From Metaruminococcus_A sp003150405 (lineage in GTDB: Bacteria; Bacillota; Clostridia; Oscillospirales; Ruminococcaceae), in NCBI GenBank assembly GCA_902489745.1, contig CABUBB010000004.1, positions 62,001 to 126,000 of the forward strand: DNA of 64,000 nt, in the 5' to 3' direction. Every line of letters starts with the position of its first letter. Position 1 is the first letter of the stretch. Positions 33,871 through 42,571 of the stretch are shown here, piece after piece. Made by a program: the position numbers and the translations under genes. The notes beneath the pieces are model-generated. The model did no database searches. It was not told where the DNA came from and was given only the letters and a program-made list of their open reading frames with translations.

Positions 33871-33900
33871 AACAAAAAAACGCCGGGCAAAACCCGGCGT
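33871..33900 (-). terminator. Terminator of the HPr-like gene
   Basis: ACGCCGGG (33880-33887) pairs with CCCGGCGT (33893-33900), followed in the minus sense by TTTTTTTG. Confidence 0.9.
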
Positions 33901-33950
33901 TCCCATTTGTAGAACGACTTCCATTCACCTGGAACGGAACAAGGAAAGAA

Positions 33951-34181
33951 CTAATCGACAATATACGGTTTGATTTCAGCGAAGAAAGCGTCAGCGTCGT
34001 CCGTATGAGCTTCCAATTTAATCGGCTTGGAAAGGTCGAGGCTGAAGATACCCATGATGGATTTTGCGTCGATTGCATAGCGGCCGGAGACCAAATCTAC
34101 ATCAAAGTCATACTTTGTAACAATGTTTACGAAGGACTTCACGTCATTGATGGTTGCCAGCATTACTGTAACACTTTTCAT
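33951..34181 (-). CDS. HPr-like protein lacking the phosphorylatable histidine
   Basis: A 76-residue protein with the HPr fold pattern. The regulatory helix region AKSIMGIFSLDL (residues 39-50) matches the segment around Ser46 of PTS HPr. The N-terminal active-site loop, which in true HPr reads GLHARPA around His15, is here MLATINDVKSFV with no His. It therefore cannot accept phosphate from enzyme I in the usual way; like Crh it could only act through the serine. Small proteins of this kind are common in Clostridia. It is a monocistronic gene with TTGACT-17-TATAGT and a strong terminator. Confidence 0.8.
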   Translation of the reverse strand: MKSVTVMLATINDVKSFVNIVTKYDFDVDLVSGRYAIDAKSIMGIFSLDLSKPIKLEAHTDDADAFFAEIKPYIVD

Positions 34182-34231
34182 TAAGGGTTCCTCCTTGTGA
34201 ATTATAATATAGGAATATTATCCATATTTAG

Positions 34232-34260
34232 ACTATAACAGCATAAATCTTTTTAGTCAA
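34232..34260 (-). promoter_or_regulatory. Promoter of the HPr-like gene
   Basis: TTGACT, 17-bp spacer, TATAGT on the minus strand, about 50 nt upstream of the ATG. Confidence 0.75.
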
Positions 34261-34267
34261 CTGCTAA

Positions 34268-34296
34268 TTGTAAATATCGGCAAAATAAATTATAAT
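34268..34296 (+). promoter_or_regulatory. Promoter of mtaB
   Basis: TTGTAA, 17-bp spacer, perfect TATAAT, about 60 nt upstream of the ATG and back-to-back with the HPr-like promoter. Confidence 0.75.
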
Positions 34297-34357
34297 GATG
34301 GCATAGGTTTGTTTAAATTTTTTAAAATGTTATTCAAAATACAGGAGTTTTACCAGA

Positions 34358-35647
34358 ATGCGAATTGCCTTTTATACGTTGGGGTGCAAGGTCAACCAGT
34401 ACGAAACCGAACTGCTTTCAGGGCTGTTTCATAAAGAAGGGTTTGATGTTGTCTCCCACCAGGACGAGGCGGACGTGTACGTGGTCAACTCCTGTACGGT
34501 CACGTCTACGGGGGACTCTAAAACCCGCAAAACGCTGCATCGTTTCAAGCGGGAGCATCCTGGTGCGCTGGTGGCGCTGACCGGTTGTTTTCCACAGGCG
34601 TTTCCGGACGCGGCAGAGCTACTGCCGGAGGCAGACGTCATTACCGGTTCGCGGAGCCGGTATGAGTTGGTTGGCGCCGTCAAGGAAGCACTTACAACCG
34701 GCAAACGGGTGGTGCGCATTGTGCCGCATGAAAAAGGTGAAACATTTGAAGAAATGAGCGTCACCCAATTTTCCGGGCGGACGCGCGCTTTTGTCAAAAT
34801 AGAAGACGGCTGTGAGCGTTACTGCGCTTACTGTATTATCCCAAAGGCGCGGGGGTTTATCCGCTCCAAGCCGCTGGCGGACCTGGTCAACGAAGTTGCC
34901 GCACTGGCGGCGAATGGCTACCTGGAAGTGGTGCTGGTGGGAATCAACCTTTCCTCTTATGGAAAAGACCTCGGTCTGCGGCTCATTGACGCTATTGAGG
35001 CGGTCTGTGCCGTGGATGGCATTGCGCGGGTACGACTGGGGTCTCTGGAGCCGGAGTTGCTGTCAGACAGCGATATTTCCCGTATGGCCAAACAGTCCAA
35101 GCTTTGTCCTCAGTTTCATCTCTCTCTTCAGAGCGGATGCGACGAAACCCTGCGGCGGATGAACCGACATTATGACACCGCAGAATACCGGCGCATTGTA
35201 AACAAGTTGCGGGAATGTTTTCCAGACTGTGCCATTACTACCGACATCATGGTCGGCTTTCCCGGGGAGAGCGAAGCGGAATTTGAGGCTTCTGTCGCCT
35301 TTGCCCGGGAAATTGGCTTTGCAAAAGCCCATGTATTTGCTTATTCGGTCCGGGAAGGGACACGGGCAGCCAAAATGAACGGTCAGGTGCCAAACGCTGT
35401 GAAGGAAGCACGGAGCCGGCGCATGATTGCCGTTACCCGCCAAACCGCTGCGGAGTTTTTAAAACGGCAGGTGGGCAAAACAGTTCCCGTGCTGTTTGAA
35501 ACTCAAACAGGCTTCCACGCCAACGAGGGTTACGCCCCGGATTATTCCCCGGTCTTTGTTCATTCCGCCGAACCCCTTTCCGGAAGTATCCATCAGGTTC
35601 AAATTGTAGACGCCACCGAGAGCAGTTGCATCGGTGAACTCATATAA
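34358..35647 (+). CDS. mtaB: tRNA t6A37 C2-methylthiotransferase MtaB
   Basis: A 429-residue radical-SAM methylthiotransferase. The N-terminal UPF0004 domain carries cluster Cys residues (TLGCKVNQYE, VNSCTVT and LTGCFPQ), and the radical SAM motif CERYCAYC uses Cys152, Cys156 and Cys159. MtaB adds a methylthio group to N6-threonylcarbamoyladenosine at position 37 of tRNAs that read ANN codons. The LGCKVNQYE opening and VKIEDGCERYC favour MtaB over MiaB or RimO. A TRAM-like C-terminus is present. It precedes purL by 35 nt with no terminator between, so the two may be cotranscribed. Confidence 0.92.
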   Translation: MRIAFYTLGCKVNQYETELLSGLFHKEGFDVVSHQDEADVYVVNSCTVTSTGDSKTRKTLHRFKREHPGALVALTGCFPQAFPDAAELLPEADVITGSRSRYELVGAVKEALTTGKRVVRIVPHEKGETFEEMSVTQFSGRTRAFVKIEDGCERYCAYCIIPKARGFIRSKPLADLVNEVAALAANGYLEVVLVGINLSSYGKDLGLRLIDAIEAVCAVDGIARVRLGSLEPELLSDSDISRMAKQSKLCPQFHLSLQSGCDETLRRMNRHYDTAEYRRIVNKLRECFPDCAITTDIMVGFPGESEAEFEASVAFAREIGFAKAHVFAYSVREGTRAAKMNGQVPNAVKEARSRRMIAVTRQTAAEFLKRQVGKTVPVLFETQTGFHANEGYAPDYSPVFVHSAEPLSGSIHQVQIVDATESSCIGELI

Positions 35648-35682
35648 ACGCACCAATTCACCAGCAGAAAGTGGAGGATGAT

Positions 35683-38600
35683 ATGTCAGTTTATCGTATT
35701 TACGTGGAGAAAAAAACCCCGTTTGCGGTGGAAGCAAAAGGATTGCTTTCCGACATCAAAACAGCCCTGCGGCTGGAGGGTCTGAGCGGCCTGCGCATCA
35801 TCAACCGGTACGATGTTGAGGGAATTTCCAAAAAGGATTTTGCCCTTGCAACGCCGACCATTTTTTCCGAGCCGCCGGTCGACACCGTCTACCATGACCT
35901 GCCCAAGCTCAAAAAAGAACGCGTTTTTGCAACCGAGTACCTACCCGGCCAGTTTGACCAACGTGCGGATTCCTGCGAGCAGTGCATCCAACTGCTGACC
36001 CAAGGGGAGCGGCCCCAGGTGCGCAGCGCCAAAATCTACGTCCTGGAAGGCGAGCTTTCAAACGAGGATTTTGAACGCGTCAAGTCTTATGTCATCAACC
36101 CGGTGGAAAGCAGAGAAGCCTCTCTTGCTCCTTACGATACGCTGGATGTCAAGTACAAAATCCCAACCGAAGTGGAAACCCTAACCGGTTTTACCGCGCT
36201 TGACGAGGACGGCCTGCGTGAATTCATTGCATGCTACGGCCTTGCCATGGATTTAGACGATATTAAATTCTGCCAGCAGTATTTCAAGACGGATGAACAG
36301 CGCGACCCGACCATCACCGAAATCCGGATGATCGACACCTACTGGTCGGATCACTGCCGCCACACAACTTTTTTGACCAACATTGACAAGGTCACCATCC
36401 ATTCTGATTATATTCAAGAGACCTTCAATGAATACGTCCTGACCCGTGAAGAGCTGTATAAAGGCCGTACCGACAAGCCGATGACCTTGATGGATCTTGC
36501 GACCATTGCGGCAAAAAAACTCAAACGCGAAGGACTTTTGAAGGATTTGGACGAGTCCGAAGAAATTAACGCCTGCTCGGTGCACATTGACGTTGAGGTT
36601 GACGGCAAAACCGAACAATGGCTGCTGATGTTCAAAAATGAAACCCACAACCATCCGACCGAAATTGAACCGTTCGGCGGTGCGGCAACCTGCCTTGGCG
36701 GCGCTATCCGCGACCCGCTTTCCGGGCGTTCCTACGTCTACCAGGCCATGCGTGTCACCGGCGCTTCCAATCCGTTGGTGCCAGTGGAAGAGACCATCCC
36801 GGGCAAGTTGCCGCAGCGTAAAATTACCGTCGGCGCAGCGCAGGGCTACAGCTCCTACGGCAACCAGATTGGCCTTGCAACCGGACAGGTTGCCGAGGTT
36901 TACCACCCCGGATATATGGCCAAGCGCCTTGAAATTGGCGCAGTTGTCGGCGCAGCCCCAGTGGAAAACGTCGTGCGTGAACGCCCCGTTCCGGGTGACA
37001 TTATCATTCTGCTCGGCGGCAAGACCGGGCGTGATGGCTGCGGCGGCGCAACCGGTTCCTCCAAATCCCACACAATGGAATCGCTGGAAAGCTGCGGCGC
37101 AGAGGTACAGAAGGGCAACCCACCAGAGGAGCGCAAGCTCCAGCGGCTGTTCCGCAACCCAGAGGCGACCCAGCTCATCAAGCGCTGCAACGACTTTGGC
37201 GCGGGCGGCGTTTCGGTTGCCATCGGCGAGTTGGCAGACGGCCTCTCCATTGATTTAGACGCCGTTCCCAAAAAATATGATGGCCTTGACGGCACCGAAC
37301 TCGCCATCTCCGAATCACAGGAGCGTATGGCGGTGGTGGTTTCTCCGTCCGACGCAGATGCATTCATTGCATTCGCCTCGGAGGAAAACCTTCTTGCAAC
37401 CAAAGTGGCGGTTGTCACCGAACAGCCGCGCCTGCGGATGAATTGGTGCGGCAACACCATTGTCGACCTCTCCCGTGAATTTTTGAACTCCAACGGTGCA
37501 ACCAAATACACCGATATTGAAATTGAGGCGCCTTCTCTTTCCCCAGTTCACGATTATAAAGACGTCCCGGAAAGCTGGACCAAGCTATTGACCGAACTCA
37601 ACGTCTGCTCTCAGAAGGGATTGGTTGAGCGGTTTGACTCCACCATTGGCGCTTCCACTGTTCTCATGCCTTACGGCGGCATTTTGCAGACCACTCCCGC
37701 TCAGGCGATGGCGGCGAAGATCCCGGTTTTGCACGGTCAGACCAATACATCTTCGTTGATGGGCTGGGGCTTCAACCCTGATTTAAGCGCCAAGAGTCCA
37801 TATCATGGCGCCGTTTATGCCGTTGTGGAATCAGTTTCCAAAATAGTTGCAGCCGGTGGTTCCCACAACCAGTGCTGGCTGACCTTCCAGGAATATTTTG
37901 AACGCACCAAAAACACACCGAGCCGCTGGGGCAAGCCGCTCTCCGCGTTGCTTGGCGCGTACAAGGCGCAGATTGGACTTGGAATTGGCTCGATTGGCGG
38001 CAAGGACTCGATGTCCGGCTCCTTTGAGGAAATTGACGTACCGCCGACTCTTGTTTCTTTTGCCGTGTCGGTAGCGGACGCACCCAAAATTCTTTCGCCG
38101 GAGTTTAAACAGGCGAGCAATCAGGTGGCGCTCTTCCTGCCGGAATACGACCAAAACGGCATTCCCTGCTTTGACAGCCTGCTCAAGCTCTACGATACCG
38201 TAGAGGCGCTGATTGCATCCGGTTCCGCAAAAGCGGTTTGGACGCTGGGCTATGGCGGCGTGGCAGAAGGCATTGCCAAAATGTGCTTCGGTAACAATCT
38301 TGGTTTTAAGTTTACCGCCAAGCTGCCCGACGCGCTGCTGTTCAACCCGGTCTACGGTGGTTTCATTGTAGAGCTTGCAGGGGAACATCAGCCACCGGAA
38401 AACTGCAACGTATTCGGTATTGTCATTGAAAATCCTATCATCGTATTGGAGGGCGGTGAAACCGTTTCGGTTGAAGAGCTTTCCAAAGCAACCGAAGCGG
38501 TGCTCAATCCGGTCTTCCCCATTACGGCGGGTACACCGGCTGAAGAGATTGAAGTCTTCCATTACCAGTGCAGCGAGCGTGCTGTACCGTCCATTAAGGC

Positions 38601-39402
38601 AGCGAAACCCAAGGTGCTCATCCCGGTTTTCCCGGGCACCAACTGTGAATATGACACTGCGCGCGCTTTTGAAAACGCCGGCGCGGATCCGGAAATTTTC
38701 GTCATCCGCAACCTGACCAGCTACCAGATTCAGGAATCCCTGGACGCATTTGTCAAGCTGGCGGACGAGGCTCAGATCATTATGATTCCGGGCGGTTTCT
38801 CCGGTGGTGACGAACCGGAAGGCTCGGCCAAATTCATCACCAGCTTTTTCCGCAATCCGCGGCTGAAGGATGCAGTTCACCGCCTGCTTAAGCAGCGCGA
38901 CGGCTTGATGCTGGGAATCTGCAATGGTTTCCAGGCGCTGGTCAAGCTCGGTCTGGTTCCCTACGGCGAAATTGTGGAGCTGACCGATCACGCGCCAACT
39001 CTTACCTTCAACGCCATTGGCCGGCACCAGTCGATGATGGTGAGCACCCGGATCTGCTCCAACAAATCCCCGTGGCTGATGCACAACAACGTCGGCGACG
39101 TACACAGCATTGCCATTTCTCACGGCGAGGGCCGGTTTGTAGCAGACGCGGAACTGATTCGGCAGATGGCAGATAACGGCCAGATTGCCACCCAGTACAT
39201 TGACTTGGAGGGTAAACCGACAATGGACATCCGGCACAACCCGAATGCTTCGGTTGCCGCCATTGAGGGCATTACCTCCCCGGACGGCCGCATTCTCGGC
39301 AAAATGGGCCACAGCGAGCGCATGGGTGAATATGTCTGTAAAAATGTCCCCGGTGTAAAGGATCAGTTAATCTTTAAAGCAGGGGTAGATTATTTCGCGT
39401 AA
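35683..39402 (+). CDS. purL: Phosphoribosylformylglycinamidine synthase, single-chain
   Basis: A 1239-residue enzyme converting FGAR, ATP and glutamine to FGAM in purine synthesis. It contains an N-terminal PurS-like domain, a linker, two AIR-synthase-like ATP-binding halves (HNHPTEIEPFGGAATC near residue 325) and a C-terminal glutamine amidotransferase with Cys1080 in LGICNGFQALVKLG. Many Gram-positives use separate PurS, PurQ and PurL; the single-chain form seen here is usual in Clostridia and differs in linker from the proteobacterial one. The ATG at 35683 has GGAGG five bases upstream. No other purine gene is nearby. A strong terminator follows. Confidence 0.96.
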   Translation: MSVYRIYVEKKTPFAVEAKGLLSDIKTALRLEGLSGLRIINRYDVEGISKKDFALATPTIFSEPPVDTVYHDLPKLKKERVFATEYLPGQFDQRADSCEQCIQLLTQGERPQVRSAKIYVLEGELSNEDFERVKSYVINPVESREASLAPYDTLDVKYKIPTEVETLTGFTALDEDGLREFIACYGLAMDLDDIKFCQQYFKTDEQRDPTITEIRMIDTYWSDHCRHTTFLTNIDKVTIHSDYIQETFNEYVLTREELYKGRTDKPMTLMDLATIAAKKLKREGLLKDLDESEEINACSVHIDVEVDGKTEQWLLMFKNETHNHPTEIEPFGGAATCLGGAIRDPLSGRSYVYQAMRVTGASNPLVPVEETIPGKLPQRKITVGAAQGYSSYGNQIGLATGQVAEVYHPGYMAKRLEIGAVVGAAPVENVVRERPVPGDIIILLGGKTGRDGCGGATGSSKSHTMESLESCGAEVQKGNPPEERKLQRLFRNPEATQLIKRCNDFGAGGVSVAIGELADGLSIDLDAVPKKYDGLDGTELAISESQERMAVVVSPSDADAFIAFASEENLLATKVAVVTEQPRLRMNWCGNTIVDLSREFLNSNGATKYTDIEIEAPSLSPVHDYKDVPESWTKLLTELNVCSQKGLVERFDSTIGASTVLMPYGGILQTTPAQAMAAKIPVLHGQTNTSSLMGWGFNPDLSAKSPYHGAVYAVVESVSKIVAAGGSHNQCWLTFQEYFERTKNTPSRWGKPLSALLGAYKAQIGLGIGSIGGKDSMSGSFEEIDVPPTLVSFAVSVADAPKILSPEFKQASNQVALFLPEYDQNGIPCFDSLLKLYDTVEALIASGSAKAVWTLGYGGVAEGIAKMCFGNNLGFKFTAKLPDALLFNPVYGGFIVELAGEHQPPENCNVFGIVIENPIIVLEGGETVSVEELSKATEAVLNPVFPITAGTPAEEIEVFHYQCSERAVPSIKAAKPKVLIPVFPGTNCEYDTARAFENAGADPEIFVIRNLTSYQIQESLDAFVKLADEAQIIMIPGGFSGGDEPEGSAKFITSFFRNPRLKDAVHRLLKQRDGLMLGICNGFQALVKLGLVPYGEIVELTDHAPTLTFNAIGRHQSMMVSTRICSNKSPWLMHNNVGDVHSIAISHGEGRFVADAELIRQMADNGQIATQYIDLEGKPTMDIRHNPNASVAAIEGITSPDGRILGKMGHSERMGEYVCKNVPGVKDQLIFKAGVDYFA

Positions 39403-39416
39403 TTCGTGTATGATAG

Positions 39417-39446
39417 AGAGGCACGGGATTTCCGTGCCTCTTTCTT
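39417..39446 (+). terminator. Terminator of purL
   Basis: AGAGGCACGG (39417-39426) pairs with CCGTGCCTCT (39432-39441), then TTCTTAT, 14 nt past the purL stop. Confidence 0.88.
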
Positions 39447-39496
39447 ATGATTTTGCACACATTGCTTATGTGCAGGCTGACAGGAGGAAAGCCGCT

Positions 39497-40246
39497 TTGT
39501 CCAAACTCATTGCAAAATTCAAAAGCGTTCCCCGCAAGGATAAAATTAAGTTTGGCATATTTATTGCCTTTATTCTCATTACAATAACTGTAGCACTCTT
39601 TCTGCTACCGAACATCATTGCGCTTAAGGACAAGGTCAATCGCGACCTTTTAAAGGATCAAATCCTCTCGTTTGGTGTTTGGGGCTGGCTGATTTTTGCG
39701 GCGCTTCAGGTCTTTCAGATTATTTTCGCCGTCATCCCCGGCGAGCCAATTGAGGTTATTGGCGGGCTGCTGTACGGTCCCTGGGGCGGGCTGTTTGCCT
39801 GCCTGCTTGGTTCTCTGATTGGCACAGTGCTGATTTATTACCTGGTTAAGTTGTTGGGGTATTCCTTTGTCAGCAATATGATCGACATTAAAAAAACCGA
39901 AAAGTTTAAATTTCTGCACAACAATAAAAAATTAAACCTCATCATCTTCATCCTGTTCTTTATACCGGGAACGCCGAAAGACGTCCTCTCTTACGTGATT
40001 CCACTGACCGATGTCAAACCGCTTCAGTATTTTGCCATTACAACCATTGCACGGATTCCCTCCATTATCACTTCAACCTTTGCAGGTTCCGCCATTGACA
40101 ATGAAAAATGGCTGGAAATGATCCTGATTTTTATCATCACCGGCGCAGTCGCCGTTTTGGGAATCGTGTTCAATGACAAAATTATTGCTTTTTTCAGCCG
40201 AAACAAGCATCATGAAATGGGAAAAGCGGAAAATCATCCCAAATAA
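39497..40246 (+). CDS. TVP38/TMEM64 family membrane protein (VTT domain)
   Basis: A 249-residue protein with about six helices. The core IPGEPIEVIGGLLYGPWGGLFACLLGSLIGT (in part) and the later FFIPGTPKDVLSYVIPLT are the two conserved blocks of the VTT (DedA-like) domain. Relatives are linked to lipid scrambling or polyprenyl-lipid recycling. The TTG at 39497 has AGGAGG nine bases upstream; an earlier start would run through the purL terminator. A long terminator-like inverted repeat follows. Confidence 0.88.
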   Translation: MSKLIAKFKSVPRKDKIKFGIFIAFILITITVALFLLPNIIALKDKVNRDLLKDQILSFGVWGWLIFAALQVFQIIFAVIPGEPIEVIGGLLYGPWGGLFACLLGSLIGTVLIYYLVKLLGYSFVSNMIDIKKTEKFKFLHNNKKLNLIIFILFFIPGTPKDVLSYVIPLTDVKPLQYFAITTIARIPSIITSTFAGSAIDNEKWLEMILIFIITGAVAVLGIVFNDKIIAFFSRNKHHEMGKAENHPK

Positions 40247-40251
40247 TTAAT

Positions 40252-40346
40252 CCGGTACCGTATCCATGAATGCTCCTAAAAAAGCTAAACCGTATGTGAT
40301 ATACAGCTTTAGGGATATTGTTCAATTACGGTACCGGTTGTTTTTT
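40252..40346 (+). terminator. Terminator after the VTT-domain gene
   Basis: CCGGTACCGTA (40252-40262) pairs perfectly with TACGGTACCGG (40327-40337), followed by TTGTTTTTTG. The 64-nt loop holds a second hairpin (AAAGCT/AGCTTT extended by CCT/AGG), an unusual cruciform-like form. Confidence 0.8.
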
Positions 40347-40741
40347 GCAAAAATCTTTGGGGGTTATACCATCATTTACAGTTCTTGACGCATTTGGGCA
40401 GGCTATATCTTTCATCGAAAAGGATTCGGGCTGCGTTTTTCAAATCCGGCTCCGTCGTCGGGTAAAACTGCAGCAAAATTCCGGTCTTGCTCTGATGGGC
40501 AAGTAGCCTCTGTAGCAACGGTGGGAAACTGACAAAACAGTGGTTAATGGTGCAGGCAGTCATTGAAAAAATGCAAAACAAAAAGGCATTCTCAAAAGAA
40601 CGCCTTTCAACTAAAGCGGATTGCAAGACTCAAATTCGCCGTTGTCCCCCCAAAAAACTGCCGCTTTTATGGGGGACCCTGTACCTCAATTTCAAACGGT
40701 AGAGGCAACGCTTTCCAGTTTTCTTAAATTTTACGAAATAT
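40347..40741 (+). other. Intergenic stretch, nothing recognised
   Basis: About 395 bp between the VTT-domain terminator and the tRNA terminator. A minus-strand frame at 40372-40626 (84 residues) has no ribosome-binding site and resembles no family, so it is not called. Confidence 0.5.
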
Positions 40742-40771
40742 TGAAAAAAGCACCTCATTCGAGGTGCTTTT
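40742..40771 (-). terminator. Terminator of the tRNA-Phe/tRNA-Gly operon
   Basis: AAAAGCACCTC pairs with GAGGTGCTTTT (40746-40756 with 40761-40771) around ATTC; the T-run lies on the minus side, four bases after tRNA-Gly. Confidence 0.9.
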
Positions 40772-40774
40772 TAT

Positions 40775-40850
40775 TGGAGCGGGTTACGAGGCTCGAACTC
40801 GCTACCTCCACCTTGGCAAGGTGGCGCTCTACCAGATGAGCTAAACCCGC
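40775..40850 (-). tRNA. tRNA-Gly(GCC)
   Basis: A 76-nt cloverleaf with encoded CCA. The acceptor stem is GCGGGTT/AACCCGC, the anticodon arm CCACC-TTGCCAA-GGTGG gives GCC, and the T-loop is GTTCGAGCC. It is second in the operon. Confidence 0.97.
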
Positions 40851-40863
40851 ATACAAACAAAAA

Positions 40864-40939
<76 letters not shown>

Positions 40940-40971
40940 GCATCAGAACTTAAGTATCAGCAACGGTATTT

Positions 40972-41000
40972 ATTTTACAAGATTCAAACTGATTTGTCAA
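40972..41000 (-). promoter_or_regulatory. Promoter of the tRNA-Phe/Gly operon
   Basis: TTGACA, 17-bp spacer, TAAAAT on the minus strand, about 33 nt upstream of tRNA-Phe. Confidence 0.85.
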
Positions 41001-41170
41001 GTAATTTTTCGAGTGTTTTTTACAAAAAATTGAATTTGCGGCTGAACCAGATCAAAAATATCTGAAAGCTCCCCGCTTACAAAGGTTGTTAAGGTTAGAG
41101 GTTTCTTGGCGACAAACCGAGCGGTTTTCGTACAGAATCATGAAATTACAAAAAAATGATGAATTTTTCA

Positions 41171-41297
41171 TATAATATGCTATAATAAACAATAGTTGTT
41201 TGTAAACGGCAGTCGGCTGCCGTCGGAATAAAATCGTTCTTTCGTTTCATATGAAGGTGAGCTTAAAGGCTTGCCTGTGGGAATTTTATTTGAAACG
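41171..41297 (+). promoter_or_regulatory. Leader region of the second flippase-like gene
   Basis: Two TATAAT boxes ten bases apart (41171 and 41181) lie upstream, without a clear -35. In the leader ACGGCAG/CTGCCGT forms a hairpin (41206-41223). CGUUUCA (41243-41249) pairs with UGAAACG (41291-41297), enclosing GGUGAGC/GCUUGCC (41256-41262 with 41269-41275). No T-run follows. It differs from the 51-nt element of the paralogue at 26 kb. Confidence 0.35.
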
Positions 41298-41335
41298 CAT
41301 CCAGCTTGATCTCTTCGACAAAGGGAGCAAAATCA

Positions 41336-42376
41336 GTGAAGAAAAAAATCAACATCATTATTGTTTCACTTTCCATTGTAGCGTTGCTTGCCTACGTTTT
41401 ACTGGTGGACGGTATTGACAACATTATGACCATCCTCACCCAGGCCAACAAATGGTGGCTACTTTGCGGCGTACTGGCAATGATAGTTTACTGGACTTTT
41501 GAAGCTGGTATTCTGCACAACATTACCAAGTCCTATTATCCGCCTCAAAAATTCAAACAGACGCTGCGCACCAGCATGATTGGCCAGCTATTTAACTGCA
41601 TTACGCCGTTTGCAAGCGGCGGACAGCCCATTCAGGCGTACGACATGGCAAAATGCGGTGTGCCCATTGGTGTTGCAACCTGCTCGCTGCTGCTAAAGTT
41701 CATCGTATTCCAAACGGGACTCACCCTCTCTTCCGTGATTGTACTGATCTTTAAGTTTGGTGAGTTTTCCAGTGAAATCAGCGGTTTTGTTTACTTGGTG
41801 TTTATTGGGTTTATTATCAACTTTGCAGTGCTGGCGGTATTGTTCTGCATTGGATTTTTCAAAAAGTTTACCGTCAAAATGGTCTGTGGGTTCATTAAGC
41901 TCTGCGGCAAACTGCGGATTTTCAAAAACCTTGATCACAAACTGGAGCGCGCGTTGGAGGAAATTGACGAATTTTACAACGGCTTTCAGCAGATTAAGAA
42001 AAACAAACGGATGTTTGCCGCCAACGTCTTGCTCTCTGTTGTGCAGGTAGTTGTTTACAGCGCCATTCCCTACTTTATTTATCTTTCCTTCGGCGGTACG
42101 CAGGAAAACTTTTTTACCGTGGTTTCCGCCCAGATTTTTGTGGCAATGATCACAGCGTTTATCCCGCTTCCGGGGGCGATTGGCGGCGCCGAAATCAGTT
42201 TTTTCATGTTCTTTCAGCTTTTCTTCCCGGCAAACCAGCTCAATATGGCAATTCTGCTGTGGCGGCTGCTGACCTTCTACTTCCCCATTATTGTCGGATT
42301 GCTGTTCTATGTTCGCCGGCGGGAAGTGACGCCGGAAAACGAAAAGGCAGCCGCGTTGACATTGGATTCCAAGTAA
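41336..42376 (+). CDS. YbhN/flippase-like integral membrane protein, second copy
   Basis: A 346-residue protein with about eight helices and the same motifs as the copy at 26078: ITPFASGGQPIQAYD (about residue 87) and PLPGAIGGAEISFF (about residue 281). It is a presumed lipid or glycolipid flippase related to the membrane half of MprF. The start is GTG at 41336 with AAAGGGAG eight bases upstream. It is monocistronic and closed by a strong terminator. The two paralogues have unrelated leaders, so they probably respond to different signals. Confidence 0.87.
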   Translation: MKKKINIIIVSLSIVALLAYVLLVDGIDNIMTILTQANKWWLLCGVLAMIVYWTFEAGILHNITKSYYPPQKFKQTLRTSMIGQLFNCITPFASGGQPIQAYDMAKCGVPIGVATCSLLLKFIVFQTGLTLSSVIVLIFKFGEFSSEISGFVYLVFIGFIINFAVLAVLFCIGFFKKFTVKMVCGFIKLCGKLRIFKNLDHKLERALEEIDEFYNGFQQIKKNKRMFAANVLLSVVQVVVYSAIPYFIYLSFGGTQENFFTVVSAQIFVAMITAFIPLPGAIGGAEISFFMFFQLFFPANQLNMAILLWRLLTFYFPIIVGLLFYVRRREVTPENEKAAALTLDSK

Positions 42377-42435
42377 AATATACTGGATAGCCTTCGGATT
42401 TCCAATTCATTACAGAGGCATACTGTTTCGCCGAC

Positions 42436-42468
42436 AAAAGCGGCAGGTAAATTACCTGCCGCTTTTTG
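42436..42468 (+). terminator. Terminator of the second flippase-like gene
   Basis: AAAAGCGGCAGGT pairs with ACCTGCCGCTTTT (42436-42448 with 42454-42466), with TTTTTG at the end. Confidence 0.9.
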
Positions 42469-42506
42469 TTTAACTAGGATTCCCGTTTACCTTATACAAA
42501 AAACCA

Positions 42507-42535
42507 TTGCTTTAAAGTGCTGAATATGATAAAGT
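42507..42535 (+). promoter_or_regulatory. Promoter of the NSS transporter gene
   Basis: TTGCTT, 17-bp spacer, TAAAGT, about 37 nt before the ATG. The match to consensus is moderate. Confidence 0.45.
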
Positions 42536-42571
42536 AACTGCATATAGAAAAACACAAGGATGTGAAAATTT

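Noticed and set aside
37831..39312. 493-residue open frame antisense to purL
   Set aside because: It is a shadow of purL codon usage: no start signal, no family pattern, and the plus strand encodes a complete known enzyme.
39410..39496. Upstream extension of the VTT-domain gene
   Set aside because: It would cross the purL terminator; TTG at 39497 has a good AGGAGG site.
40372..40626. 84-residue frame between VTT-domain and tRNA genes
   Set aside because: No start signal and no family similarity; Cys/Phe-rich composition suggests a chance frame.
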